A stretch of DNA of 64,000 nt from Agrostemma githago (lineage: Eukaryota; Streptophyta; Magnoliopsida; Caryophyllales; Caryophyllaceae), in assembly GCA_958450325.1 (NCBI GenBank), contig OY288243.1:48748878-48812877 (forward strand). Direction: 5' to 3'. The notes beneath the pieces were generated by a model. That model was not told the origin of the DNA. It saw only the letters and a program-made list of their open reading frames with translations, and searched no databases. Below, piece after piece: positions 48,970 to 59,806 of the stretch. The position numbers were made by a program, and so were the translations under genes. Position 1 is the first letter of the stretch; each line of letters opens with the position of its first letter.

Positions 48970-51318
48970 ATGTCTAGAACTCGTGAGCAGATTCTACCCT
49001 TTACTGACCCACCAACGAGGGGGGAAGGGGTGAATTTTGCCTCCTCTTCTAGGGAGGTTGGCTTTGAGGAAGAAAATTCGGCGAGCAGCGGAGGTGGTAA
49101 CTCCCCTGACCCCCCTTCGTTTGACGCCATTGACTCGGATGACGATGCGTTGGAGGTTGACCCTTATAGAACCTCAGGCCCCCTTATTCGTCGGGAGAGG
49201 GGTAGGGTTTATTATTTAGATAAAGTCAAATACCGCATTCCCCTGAGTACCTATCCTGACCCAAAAAAATCGGGACTTGATCCTTGCCAAAAACGCCGCC
49301 GGTGTGATTGAGCGGTTTTACAACTTCGGGGAGGGATACACAATCGTTATCCCTGGCGAAAAAGATACCGTATGCAACCCTCCCGACAGGTGCATAGCGG
49401 TTTACCATAAGTGCCTGGAGTTCGGCCTTCGCTTTCCCCTCCATCCTTCCCTGGAAGAGATCTTCAGGCGTATGAACGTCGCCATCGCCCAGCTGACAGC
49501 CACGGCTGTCAGGTCGTTGATTGCGTATGTCTGGACTTGTCTGTTCCACCACGCCGAGCCTTCTATTGACGCCCTGCGGTTTATGGTGGGCTTACAAATG
49601 GTTTCTTCTAGGAGTGTGGGCTCCCCTGGTTATTGGTCCCTTTTGAGGCAGAATGGGCATTCTTTGGTGTGGCCTGCCATGGATAGTTTGAGAGACTGGA
49701 AGAACAACTTCCTTTATGTGCACAGCATCCATGGGTGGAGGATTCCCCGTCATTTCAGGAATCATGTCCACACCAGGCTAGAGACCCCTGAGGAGTATCA
49801 CCCTGGCGTGGGTGGAAAAGCCTTGGAGGTGAAGTTGAGCGAAAAAGACAAGGAATTGACGGGCTATTTTGCTGCCCACACTGATAAGTATGGGGTGTAT
49901 GGCCCTACATTATGGCTCCCCCATGCGGAGCTTATTGCGACTGATAAGTACCTGACCCGGTTGGGCATGAACCCGGGTCTAGATGAAGGTAGTTCAGGAG
50001 TGTTGATGATTCTTTCTTACTCTTTTTTCTTTTAAAGTGTCCTGACCATTCGCCTGTTTGCCTTGCAGCTCTTGCTACCTTTATTTGGAGAAAAGGGGAG
50101 GTGAGGCGCCTGGGCCTGTCCGAAACCCTTACTGTCGTCCAAAGTCGCTCTTCTCTTCCCCCTGATTTTAAGAAAGGTGAGAAGAATCTGATGAAGTACT
50201 TGAAGGGTCTGTCGTTCAGTAGACCAAGGCTCCCTACCCCTCCTAGAGCAACGCTTGCAAAAACGGCGGTTTCTGAGGCCACCCCCTCTCCAGTTGCGAA
50301 GGTGATTGCCTGTGAGGCTACCCCTTCACCTGTTGGCAGGCAGGGGGGCCTTTCAGCAGGGGTTCAGATTCCCTCGGGGCCGCGGGCTGCGGGCTCCGAA
50401 GAGACTGGGGAGAGCACTCCCAGGGGGCTGATTAGAAAGAGGAGCAGGGAGGCTCCGAATGCTGACCAAGTGGTGGACCTGGAGACTACCACGCCTGAAC
50501 CCAAACGTTTTGCTCAGGGGGTTCCTGCTACCCTCTTTTCCGAGGAGAACACTGAATTCCATTACACCGCCGGCGATAGCCAAGATGTTTCCGCCTTACT
50601 CTCCGACTCTGGGGCAGTTCTAGCGGACCATCTTCTCAAGACTGTCCATTCTGCCACCAACCAAGTGACCCAGTACGTCCAGCGTACTGCCAAAATCATC
50701 CAAGCTTCTGCAGAGCTGGCGGCCCTTAACCGCCTGAGTGATGAGGAACTGTCTAACTCTGACCGCCTTTCTGCAGTCGAGAGGGACGTTGCTCTCATTG
50801 CCAGTCTGAAGGACCAGTTGGCGAAAAAGGAGACCGAGCTGGAAGAGGCCAAGGGTCAGGCGATCCATTGGAAGTCTGAGAATGAGAAGGCTATCAGGGA
50901 GGTGTCCCGCCTGGGGGAGGAGTCAAAGAGAGCTCAGCAGGCCTTCGCGGAGTTGGAGCAGGCTAAGAAAGCCTTGGCTGAGCTGGATCACGCCAAGAAA
51001 AGCGTCGTCGCCCTAGGGGAGCGCCTTTCCAAGGCAAATTTAGATCTGCAGGCGGCTCTTGACGATCTAGCGGCGAAGACCAAGGAATGGGAGAAGGAAA
51101 GGGACGAAATAATCCAGGAGGTAGAGACGGCTGTGTCGGCGGGTTTTGTGAATGGCGCCAACTCTTGTTTGGGGGTAGTTATGGAAGCTGTCAGGGAGAT
51201 GTTCCCTGGTTTTGACGAAGATGCTTTTCGGGCCCTCTACACCGCCAAGGACGAGGCTCAAATGCGCAGACTGTCTGAAGGAGCTGCTACTTCTGGCCCA
51301 GACGCTCCCCCTGCTTAA
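48970..51318 (+). pseudogene. Antisense Tat gene: PF04195-like domain plus coiled coil, one intron, one frameshift
   Basis: The ATG at 48970 begins an acidic N-terminus (DAIDSDDDALEVD). The frame changes by one base at an A7 run (about 49262-49268). It then reads through a domain resembling the plant 'putative gypsy type transposon' family (FGLRFPLHPSLEEIFRRMN, IAQLTATAVRSLIAYVW). An intron (49989-50068, GT-AG) joins DE to ALATFIWRKGEVRR. The rest is a Pro/Thr-rich linker and a long coiled coil (about 50690-51110, ELEQAKKALAELDHAKKS). It stops at 51316-51318; about 755 residues if the shift is ignored. It lies antisense to the integrase. Related proteins in plant annotations are of unknown function. 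Confidence 0.7.
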
Positions 51319-51599
51319 CATGGAGGGCAGTCTTCCTCAGAGGGCTCTTGCTCGTCTCCCGCTGCGCCTGTGCCGATGCTTTAACTTCCTTATTTCTTTG
51401 CGCGCCGAGCCCTTTGGTGGCCGGCTGCCGTGTTTAATTGTAATCACTTGTTAAAAAACTCTTTATCCTGTGTACCTTTGACACTACATTTATTTTTTAT
51501 GTAGATTTTCCTGTTTGCTTTGTCTGTTTTTGTTCGGTTTTTCATATGAGTTTGATGCATAGCTTGCCTCCCTCCGCCTACCCAGAGGTGCGCAGGGAG

Positions 51600-52112
51600 G
51601 CCCCTTGGTGTTTTCTATACAAGGTTGGGGGGCCTGCCCCCAGTCCTTGTTGATCCGGCCTGTCCCTGGCTTTTGTTCAAAGTCCAGGGGGCCTGCCCCC
51701 TGCCTGCCCAGAGGTAAGCAGAGAGGTTTTTGCGTTTTTTTTTATACAAGGTTGGGGGGCCTGCCCCCAGTCCTTGTTGATCCGGCCTGTCCCTGGCTTT
51801 TGTTCAAAGTCCAGGGGGCCTGCCCCCTGCCTGCCCAGAGGTAAGCAGGGTGACTTTTGCGTTTTTTATACAAGGTTGGGGGGCCTGCCCTCAGTCCTTG
51901 TTGATCCGGCCTGTCCCTGGCTTTTGTCCAAAGTCCAGGGGGCCTGCTCCCTGCCTGCCCAGAGGTAAGCAGGGAGGCTTGGATTTTTTATACAAGGTTG
52001 GGGGGCCTGCCCCCAGTCCTTGTTGATCCGGCCTGTCCCTGACTTTTGTTCAAAGTCCAGGGGGCCTGCTCCCTGCCTGCCTAGAGGTAAGCAGGGAGGC
52101 TTGGATTTTTTG
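51600..52112. repeat. Tandem repeat, about four units of 122-127 bp, between pol and the antisense gene
   Basis: Units recur at tatacaaggttgggg from about 51616, 51743, 51867 and 51989. Each runs through ggcctgccc, ttgttgatccggcctgtccc, caaagtccaggggg and cccagaggtaagcag. Copies differ by only a few bases plus length changes in T runs, so amplification is recent. The peptide repeats that can be translated from it are not called as genes. Confidence 0.9.
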
Positions 52113-52340
52113 TTGGGGGGTTCACTTTTCCTGATTTTGGCAATAGGGGGGCCTCCCCCTATTGCCCCCTGCTCGTTTGTGTGTGAAAGCGCAAGTTTGA
52201 ACAGGCAACGAGTATAAATCTGAAGCTTTCTCATTTCTTTATAAAACTTTTGACATTAGGGTGGTCGGAGCCGTCGACATTTTTTGATCGTCCTCCGCCG
52301 TTTGTTTTTAGCAAAAATAAAAGCTATCTTTGGACCTTGT

Positions 52341-53254
52341 TCAGACATAATATTTCTTCAGGGTGTCCGCGTTCCAGTGAGCGTGCAATTCTTGTCCTTC
52401 AAGGTTGGCGATTTTATATGTGCCTGGTCCCAGGATTTGAGTCACTTGGTATGGACCTTCCCAGTTGGCACTTAGCTTTCCATGTTCCCTTGATTTTCCA
52501 ACCGCCTGCGTTTTTCTCAGAACCAGCTCACCCATCTGGAAGTTCCTCTGGCGGACTCTGCTGTTGAAGGCTTTCCTCATTCGTTGCTGGTAGTCAACGA
52601 TGTTGGTACTGGCCTCCTCCCTTAACTCATTGACCAGATCCAGGGCTTCGACCATTGCAGCTTCGTTCTCGGTCCGGTCGTACTGCAGGGAGCGCAGAGA
52701 TGGGATCCTTGCCTCAATTGGTAACAAGGCCTCTGCTCCATATACCAGACCAAACGGGGTCTGGCCTGTAGATTCTTTTCTGGTGGTCCGGATTGACCAG
52801 AGTATGCTGGGAAGCTCGTCAGCCCACCTACCCTTGAGGTCATCCACCATTTTCTTCAGGCCATTTAAGATTTGTTTGTTGGCTGCTTCTGCCTGTCCGT
52901 TGGTTTGAGGGTGACAGACGGCCGAGTAGGCGACTGCGACGTTGTGGCTTTCCAGCCAGATTCTTGCTTAGAGGATCATTATCAAATTGCCTGCCATGGT
53001 CAAATACCAACATTTTGGGCAGGCCGAACCTGGTGATAATATTTCGCCAGACCACTTTTCTGACTGCCGGCTCAGTAATGTTGGGCACTGCTTCGGCTTC
53101 TACCCATTTGGTGAAGTAGTCTATGGCGACAATCAAGAATTTCCTGCCCCCTGTGGCCACCGGGAAGGGTCCTAGTATGTCCATCCCCCATTGAGCGAAG
53201 GGGATGGGGGATAGGATTGGCCTGAGCTCCTGGGCCGGGGCATGATAAAATGTA
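52341..53254 (-). pseudogene. Ty3/Tat integrase (Tat element 1), core and C-terminal part
   Basis: Catalyses insertion of retrotransposon cDNA. The frame begins at HAPAQELRP next to the break, with the first catalytic Asp in WGMDILGPFP, the second in VFDHGRQFDND, then a one-base frame change near 52960, the Glu in NGQAEAANK, and a C-terminal domain ending HWNADTLKKYYV. The zinc-binding HHCC region is missing. The C-terminal GKLSANWEGPYQV string is typical of this group. Confidence 0.88.
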
Positions 53255-55559
53255 ATTTTATGATTTTTAGTGCCTTAATAAAATGTTAGGACCGATAAGT
53301 TTTATTAATGGAATCGTTAAAGGTGAAAACGGGTTTTAAAGACGGTTTTGACGGGATTTATTAAATCTGGAATTTTTGGAAATCTGGAAAATTAGTATTT
53401 TCTGGAAAATCATGATTTTTAAGTTTAATAATAATTTTTGGATATTAATACTTAAATCATTTTGTAATTACTATTTTTATTAATCGTTATTGTCGAGATT
53501 AGACGATTAACGAGGAAACGCTTTAAAAACCGAGTTTAGGATTCTGGAAATTTTCTTTTCTGGACAGAATGTCCATAAATATATTTAAATATTTTACGTA
53601 ATTTTTGTACTATTTATTAAAGTCTTTAATTAATAAGTATTGATTTTCAGACAAATTGTGAATTATCGTTAAAATGCTTCGTGTTACCTAAAAGATTTAT
53701 TTTTCCAGCTATTTTGAAATTATTTAAATCTGAAACTTTAAGAGTTAAATCATCCCTTAACATACTCTAAATATATTTGTTGGTTTAATTAAATAAAGAC
53801 GTTCAAATATTTAATTTAATGTTTGCCGTAAAATCCTATTTATAATTTTATTGTCGAAACTAATAATAATTAGGGAATTTTAACTTTATAACTTTTGAAA
53901 ACACCCTAATTAGTAATATTAAAACATTTAAGACATTTTTAATCATTTTATAACGCTTATACGATGTTTTAGTAATTTAATAAAATTAAATGTTCACTTT
54001 GGTAATTAATATCGTTAAGGCCGAAAGTACTAGTTTTATAAATCTATATCGTTTATTAAAAATGTGATGTTAGTATAAACTAATATTTTCTCTATTTTGA
54101 TATGATGCTAATTTTGGTTAAGTTTGTAAAAATAGAAGTTTCCTAAAATAGAAAGTTTCCTCATTTGGAAAGTGATACATTTTCCTTTTGTTCTCTTATT
54201 ATTTATAATGATTATATCTTTGAATATCGATAATGGCTTTGTTTTGGAGTTATGGAATAAGGACGAGTGTGAGGTTAGAGTAATATATTCTAGGGTTTAC
54301 GGTTTTGCCATCAACTATAAGGCTAGTGTATCAGGAATCGGTACATTGGTTGTTGAACCGGGTGACAGGTATCCCGGGAGTTTTGTACATTTTGACCTTA
54401 AGCTTAGGCCTCGCAATAAGTCACCGTCATAAGTTGAACTGGGTGACAGGTAATCCCGGGAGGGGTATGCATTATCTTAAACTAGGGTCACGCATTTATG
54501 GTTTATGATGTCGCTTTTAAATTCAATAAAGGATGTAATATGGGTTCTGAGAACCCAAACAGCATGTAATCCGATGCTTTTTCTTTGCTGACAAAAAAAA
54601 AAGGTCACGCATTTATAAGTCGTCGCTCTATTATGGTTGAGTAGCCTAGTTAGAGACCGAAGTTTGATTTGTTTGAACTAACTTCTCGAAACTAGTTTTT
54701 AGTATTCTCCTAGTGAAAGTCTAGCCGTCTACACTACTCCTATCCATAACGCCATTTTGAATATTTTTATTGTTATCGATATAAATTGGTTTGCAGGTTG
54801 GCAAATGTTTTATGTTTTCTTCGGAAAACTCGTTTTTATTATATTGTTTCGATACGTGAAGTTTTTCACTAAAAGCTTATTTTCATTATAATGTTTTACT
54901 GTTTTCATTTTTACTATTTTTCTATAGTAGTAATTACAGTTTTTAAAATCATGTCATACGGCTGGGAGAGCGTTGACGTTGCTCCCCACTGATTGTGGCT
55001 GTTATGTTTTAACATGGCAGGTATGCTTGTTTCCGGGTGTGGGCTAGCGGGCATTGTGGATCCTGCTTATTATTATTTTTACAATTTTGTCTTGTGGATT
55101 TGTTAAACCTCTTTGTGGATTGTTTTAATTTTGGTCATTTTATTTAAGGCCTAATGTTTGACTTTACCGTTTAAATTTTATCAAGACATAGTTACAGTGT
55201 GTTATAATCTCACTTCTACAGTGTTTCCGCCACTGTATTGTGTTAGAATTTCCAGGGGATTACAAGGATATTTTTTGAAAACAATGTTAGACCACTTTTG
55301 TATATTCACGATGCCATTAAAGGCTACAACACGCCTAGGTGGGGTAGCTTATCCCCCTAAAAAAAATAAAAGACGTCTAAGTCTGGTGGATCCGACGGGT
55401 GAGATGTGTTGTCCGTACGACCTCGTTGCTCTTACGTGGGTATTTTGGCTTTCGGAAAGCGTTTCAGCGACTTCGGGAGGTCATTCACGATGTCCAGAGT
55501 TGTCGGGCAGTGATTGTTGTGGTAAAGCGGGGCTGATGTCATAATTTTTAGATGTTAGG
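53255..55559. repeat. AT-rich LTR-like block interrupting Tat element 1
   Basis: It starts tgtaattttatg directly at the break in the integrase frame, as an LTR would. It is AT-rich with no pol domain. A near-duplicate string gggtgacaggta(t)tcccggga occurs near 54359 and 54443. It contains a small retroposon at 54486-54616. The right border is not resolved. A solo LTR is the simplest reading; I could not match it to the LTR-like block at 44335-46800. Confidence 0.4.
54486..54616 (+). mobile_element. Short retroposon (about 103 bp) with poly(A) and a 14-bp target duplication
   Basis: The 14-mer ggtcacgcatttat occurs at 54486-54499 and 54603-54616. Between them is a sequence with an aataaag signal and a terminal run of about 11 A. 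This is the pattern of a severely 5'-truncated LINE or a reverse-transcribed mRNA end. No pol III boxes are evident. Confidence 0.75.
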
Positions 55560-55716
55560 GATGCTGATATCTTGGGGTTCAAACGCCCGGGTTGGGGCTG
55601 TTGGATTCCGGGTCGCCTGGGTTCGGGCGGCTTGGTATTTGGGCACCTGGGCTCGGGCGGCCCGATTCCCGTTTATGGAAATTTTCGTAGTTTCCTAATT
55701 GTTGTAGAATTAAGGC

Positions 55717-55722
55717 TATATA
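55717..55722 (+). promoter_or_regulatory. TATA-like box upstream of the antisense frame of Tat element 2
   Basis: The sequence aaggctatatatgcggg lies about 180 bp upstream of the first in-frame ATG at 55899. Its position relative to the antisense frame resembles that in Tat element 1. Confidence 0.35.
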
Positions 55723-55781
55723 TGCGGGTTATGGGTGCTCGTTTTAGACATACTAAAATACCCGTAGTGTGTGATCTATAG

Positions 55782-56327
55782 CTTCCTTGTATTATTTCGA
55801 GTCATGTCGAGTTTCCCTTCTCATCCTTGACTCAGGCTTTGCAGATATTATCCTTAAGGGATCCGATTTATATTTATCCGAGCGAGTTGTCGCGTCAAAT
55901 GGGGGTGAGGTCAATCATATCGGAGGTTACTAAGGGTGCTCCTAAGTCTGATTCGTGGACAGAAAGTTCTCTTGGGGAATTTAAGATGTCCTGGAGACGG
56001 AAGTTTTCACGTCTCATTGTTATGGAAAGTGTTCGACCGACCGAACTTGCTTCTTTTCGGTGGGGGGTTTATGAATGCCCGTCAGGACAGAGCAAGTCGA
56101 AAGTTAGGAAGACCGCGGTGCTAGAGGATAAGGAGGCGACTCAAGGCAACGTTACTAAGTGTCTGACTGAAGACATCGTTACCGATCCTAGTGCTGTCAG
56201 TTCGTCTATACGGGCCAAGACCAACGTGACCCTTATTGAAAATGTGAGTGATGAGGGGAAGTATGCTTTGCTGGGCTCACCTTTGGCTAGGGTGGTGGAA
56301 ACTTCCGTTAAGAGAGGTCGATGGTGA
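55782..56327 (+). CDS. Unrecognised antisense frame in Tat element 2
   Basis: The frame is open from 55782 to a TGA at 56325-56327. The first in-frame ATG is at 55899, giving about 142 residues. The product is Ser/Lys/Glu-rich with no domain I recognise. Sequence before 55860 (tttgcag) could be a splice acceptor, so this may be a last exon. It occupies the same place relative to integrase and tandem repeat as the antisense gene of Tat element 1, which is the main reason to list it. It could be a chance frame. Confidence 0.35.
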   Translation, partial: LPCIISSHVEFPFSSLTQALQILSLRDPIYIYPSELSRQMGVRSIISEVTKGAPKSDSWTESSLGEFKMSWRRKFSRLIVMESVRPTELASFRWGVYECPSGQSKSKVRKTAVLEDKEATQGNVTKCLTEDIVTDPSAVSSSIRAKTNVTLIENVSDEGKYALLGSPLARVVETSVKRGRW

Positions 56328-56584
56328 AAGACCCGAACAAGCACACCCGAGTGGCAAGGGGAAAAGAAAGTTGGACTGGTAGAGCCCAGCCTTTTGTACC
56401 ATGTTCTATTAATTGATATTATGTGGCGTATTAGTACTAGCTTTTTGTAGGGTTTTGACACGTTGTCATTTTCTGGGGTAGCTGGATTTCAGATGCTCGA
56501 TGTAAAGGGCCTCGACAAAGGCTTGATTTAACTGATGTTTTATTTTTTATTAATGAGAAGCACATTTTTTTTATTCTTTTATTT

Positions 56585-56880
56585 TGTGGCTCGCAACTCA
56601 ATTCTTCATTTTGCCCGGAGCGTCCTTTCGAGTTTTCACTCCGTCCTCGGCTCAGCTTTTGTTTTGTCCTTTTTTTTCTCCCTTTTTTTTAGCTCTTTTT
56701 TTTTACTCTTTTTTTTACGGCTAGCAACTCGATTCTTCATTTCGCCCGGAGCGCCCTTTCGGGTTTTCACTCCATCCTCAGCGCGTCATTTTTTTTGACG
56801 ATGGCTCGCAACTTGTTTCTTCATTTTGCCTGGGGCGCCCTTTGGGTTTTCACCCCGTCCTCGGCTCATCGTTTGTGCTT
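56585..56880. repeat. Tandem repeat, three units of about 85-130 bp, next to the Tat 2 integrase
   Basis: The unit ggct(c/a)gcaact...ttcttcatt(t)gcc(c/t)gg(a/g)gcg(c/t)cctt, then gttttcactccgtcctc(g/a)g, begins near 56588, 56719 and 56803. Units 1 and 2 are separated by a T-rich stretch. It lies just downstream of integrase in the element's orientation. Confidence 0.75.
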
Positions 56881-57157
56881 CGTCATTGAAATCACTCGTT
56901 AACCGGAATGCGGGGAAGAGGTTCTGATTTGCATGTTTATCGAGTAATCGATTTTGTCATTTTTGTTGGTTGTACCCTTGGAAGGGTTGCCTACGTATCC
57001 GTGTTTAGACGGAATCAAACCATGTTCGTAGTTCATTTTAGATGTGAGTGATTTTTCTTTACACTCATTATGGCAATTATCGATGCCAAATTATTTTTAA
57101 GTGTTTTGTATGGGTTTTCACCCTAGGTCGGAGATCAGGATGAGGTTGTCGGGGAGT

Positions 57158-58860
57158 TTAGGGATAGTATTGTTTGAGGTGGTTCATGTTGGTTGGGGTT
57201 GAGAACTCCTGACCGTCTAGGTCGATAAGGATCACGGCACCCCCCGTGAGAATATTCTTGACGAGGTAAGGGCCCGCCCAATTTAGTTTGAATTTCCCTC
57301 TAGGATCAACGGGAAGGGGTGCTCTAATGGATTTGACCACTAAGTCTCCCTCATCTATGTTTAGGGATTTGGCTCATTTGTTAAAGGCTCGATGTAGTCA
57401 TTGTTGGTAGGCTTGCACGTGGGACAGTGAGTGTATTCTACGCTCATCTAGGAGTACTAGCTCATCGTAACGTTTTTGGTTCCATTCTTCTTCGGGAATG
57501 CCGCTTTCGGCTAGTATCCTTAGTGAGGGTAATTCTAACTCTATGGGCTGCACTGCTTCGGAGCAGTAGGTTAGATAATAGGGGGTGGCCCCGGTGGGTG
57601 TTCGGTAGGAGGTTCGGTATCCCCATAATGCGAAGGGTATTTCGTTTGGCCAATCCCGGTAGTTGTCTATCATTTTCTTAAGGATTGTGACGATGGTTTT
57701 GTTTGCTGCCTCTACAACCCCGTTTGTCTAAGGTCTATAGGGTGAGGATTTGTGTCTTTGGATTTTGTAATTGTCTAGGAGGTTTTGGGTGTCGGCCCTA
57801 AAATGAGCCCCTGATCACTTATGATTTTGTGGGGTATGCCGTAACGGCAGATGATATTATTTTGTAGGAATTTGACTACTTGTTTGAAGGTTAGTACGGT
57901 GTAAGAGGCTGCTTCTACCCATTTGGTAAAGTAATGAACGGCCACTAGTATAAAACAGTGTCCGCCGGTTCCGGATGGGTTTACTTTTCCTATGATGTCA
58001 ATTCCCCAGGTAGAGAAGGGCCAGGGTGTTGTTATGGTGTGGAGTGGATATGGTGGTAGGTGTTGGATGTTGGCGAATATTTGGTAGTTGCGACAGTGAC
58101 GGACATGACGCCAACAGTCTGCCTCTAGGGTAACCCAATAATAGCCTAGTCTCATTATTTTTCGGGCTAATAGGTGTGCGCTCATGTGGGGTCCGCATTC
58201 CCCGTCATGTACTTCTTCCATGACTCTCTCGGATTGGGTTTTATTTATGCACCTAAGGAGTGTTCCTTGTGGGGTTCGTTTGTATAGTAGTCCTTGGTTT
58301 AGGACGTAGTGGGCAGCTTGTATTCGTAAGGCTCTTTTGTTTTTGGTGTTTATGTTGGGTGGGTATGATCCGTTGGTTTCGAAGTCTACGATCGCTTTGT
58401 ACCAGGGTTCTTCGGGGTTGTCGACGGTTTCAATGTTGTGGATGTAGGCGGGTTGTTCACTCCTTTCTACGCAGATAGGCATAGAGAAGAGGTTGTCGGA
58501 CATGTTTATTAGTGAGGCTAAGTTGGACAGGGCATCGGCGAATTGGTTTTCTTCGCGTGGTATGTGTATGAAGTTGCGTTCAGTGAATTCTTGGGATATT
58601 GTTTCTATCTAGGTTTGGTACGGGGCTAGGCTCTCGCTATAGACCTTCCAGGTGCCAGTGGCTTGGTTGACTACTAGGGATGAATCTCCTTGGACTCTAA
58701 CTCCTAGAGTTACGACGGCTTTTAGCCCTATTAGGCATGTTTCATATCTGGCTGCATTGTTGGTAACTGGGAAGTCTAGTTCGACTGATATGTGTGTGGG
58801 GTTGCCTATCGGTTGTTGACTATGTGGGCTTCTTATGTTGTGTCTTTTGGTTGGGGAGTC
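57158..58860 (-). pseudogene. Ty3/Tat RNase H and integrase (Tat element 2)
   Basis: RNase H residues are visible at ARYETCLIGL, QGDSSLVV and FADALSNLAS. A TAG interrupts RNase H near 58610. The integrase zinc region has HDGECGPH and HCRNYQ, where Tyr replaces the second Cys of the usual CxxC. The core has STWGIDIIGK, YGIPHKIISDQG and NGVVEAANK as the D, D and E segments, with a deletion and frame changes near 57680-57775. The C-terminal part is split into 57673-57398 and 57340-57158 and ends HLKQYYP. The gene is dead. Confidence 0.85.
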
Positions 58861-59309
58861 AGTTGTGGGTTGAACTTAGGGTAATTGTTCCTGATCCCTT
58901 TTTAGGGTGAAGTTAAGTGGGCCATTTGTTGTAGCCCTTGTGCTTTGATTAATTGTTATCGATAAATGGCATAGTATCGAGTTTCGAGCGAGAAATGTAC
59001 ATTATTGAAAATCAAGCAATTGTCGAGGCGTGTTCGTAAAAGAAGATTGTTGTTTTATTCATATAATAACCGGGCCAGGTGCCCGTGATGTTGTTTGATG
59101 GGGAGGTGGAGGACAGGTCCCCTCGCACCTTCCGGGCTCGATAAAAAAAACATTTATTGTTACTTTAAGCCTAGGTCCTAAGACGAACTAGACTCTTACG
59201 TGGAGGCGGATTCACATGTCCCTAGAAGAACCTCGTTGGTTGGAATCTTGGCGCTCTTGTGGGTCACCCTCTTGAAGGGGTTGGTATCGAGAACTAGTCC
59301 TCCTTCGAA
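58861..59309. other. Junction between RNase H and gag of Tat element 2
   Basis: About 450 bp where protease and reverse transcriptase should be. I found no YxDD-type motif and no protease DTGA-type motif. This marks an internal deletion. Confidence 0.5.
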
Positions 59310-59806
59310 GACATCCTACGGGGACGTAGACTCCCTTGTCGATCAGGTCTTGCACTTCATGCTTGAGCTAAGTGCACGTTTGGGTCTCATGTCCTCGACC
59401 CTGATGGTATAGGCAGTAGGTATTTCCAAGTCGCCCCTCTCTTTTCTATGGGCGGGTCTGGAGTAGGTCCTATTAGCCATAACAACCAGGCCTCCTGTAA
59501 CTTTCTGAGGGCTTCAGCATAGAACTCTCCTAACTCGGTGAATTACCAAAAGGATCGGTGAAGGGTCGTAGGTTCGGTGGGATGTGCGAGCCTGACATAC
59601 TCGACATACGGGTCTCCACTGAATACCAATTCTCGCCATATTGGTCTCTCATGGGGTTTCCTCTCGGGTCCTTTCAGGGTTTCGAGGCGACGCCTGACAT
59701 CGTCGATGGAGGAAGAGATTGATGACAGTAGCCTTAGCACACCGTGGACTACGCTCATCAGGGCGTTGAGTTAGTCGATGCTATTTTCGTTGCCGTTTGA
59801 TGCCAT
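59310..59806 (-). pseudogene. Tat element 2 gag fragment
   Basis: The ATG at 59806 is followed by a TAA at 59773-59771, then a helical segment (LLSSISSSIDDVRRRLETL) and PYVEYVRLAHPTEP. In a second frame the zinc-binding end reads YCLYHQGRGHETQTC followed by a stop, then LKHEVQDLIDKGVYVP. This string is typical of Tat gag proteins. The middle of gag is deleted, and stops and frame changes make it nonfunctional. Confidence 0.7.

Larger units (their letters stand above)
46801..53254 (-). mobile_element. Tat-lineage Ty3 retrotransposon 1, 3' part with antisense genes
   Basis: Read on the minus strand: integrase (53254-52341), a tandem repeat (52112-51600), two genes in the opposite direction (51318-48970 and 48375-47791), then a 3' LTR. 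Extra ORFs next to pol, sometimes antisense, are known from Tat elements. The 5' half is absent: at 53254 the integrase frame stops abruptly against AT-rich DNA, so a later insertion or deletion removed it. LTR DNA starts TGTTAGTGAACAATTGATCG at 46801. Confidence 0.7.

Noticed and set aside
49262..49268. Programmed frameshift at the A7 run
   Set aside because: The needed change is one base forward, not the usual -1 slip, and removing one A gives a simple continuous frame.
51605..52234. Repetitive peptides on both strands (GPAPCLPRG-type units)
   Set aside because: Translations of the 124-bp tandem repeat; frames shift between units.
44335..55559. Pairing the LTR-like blocks 44335-46800 and 53255-55559 as the two LTRs of one element
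   Set aside because: Apart from a tgtaa start and AT-rich character I could not align them by eye.
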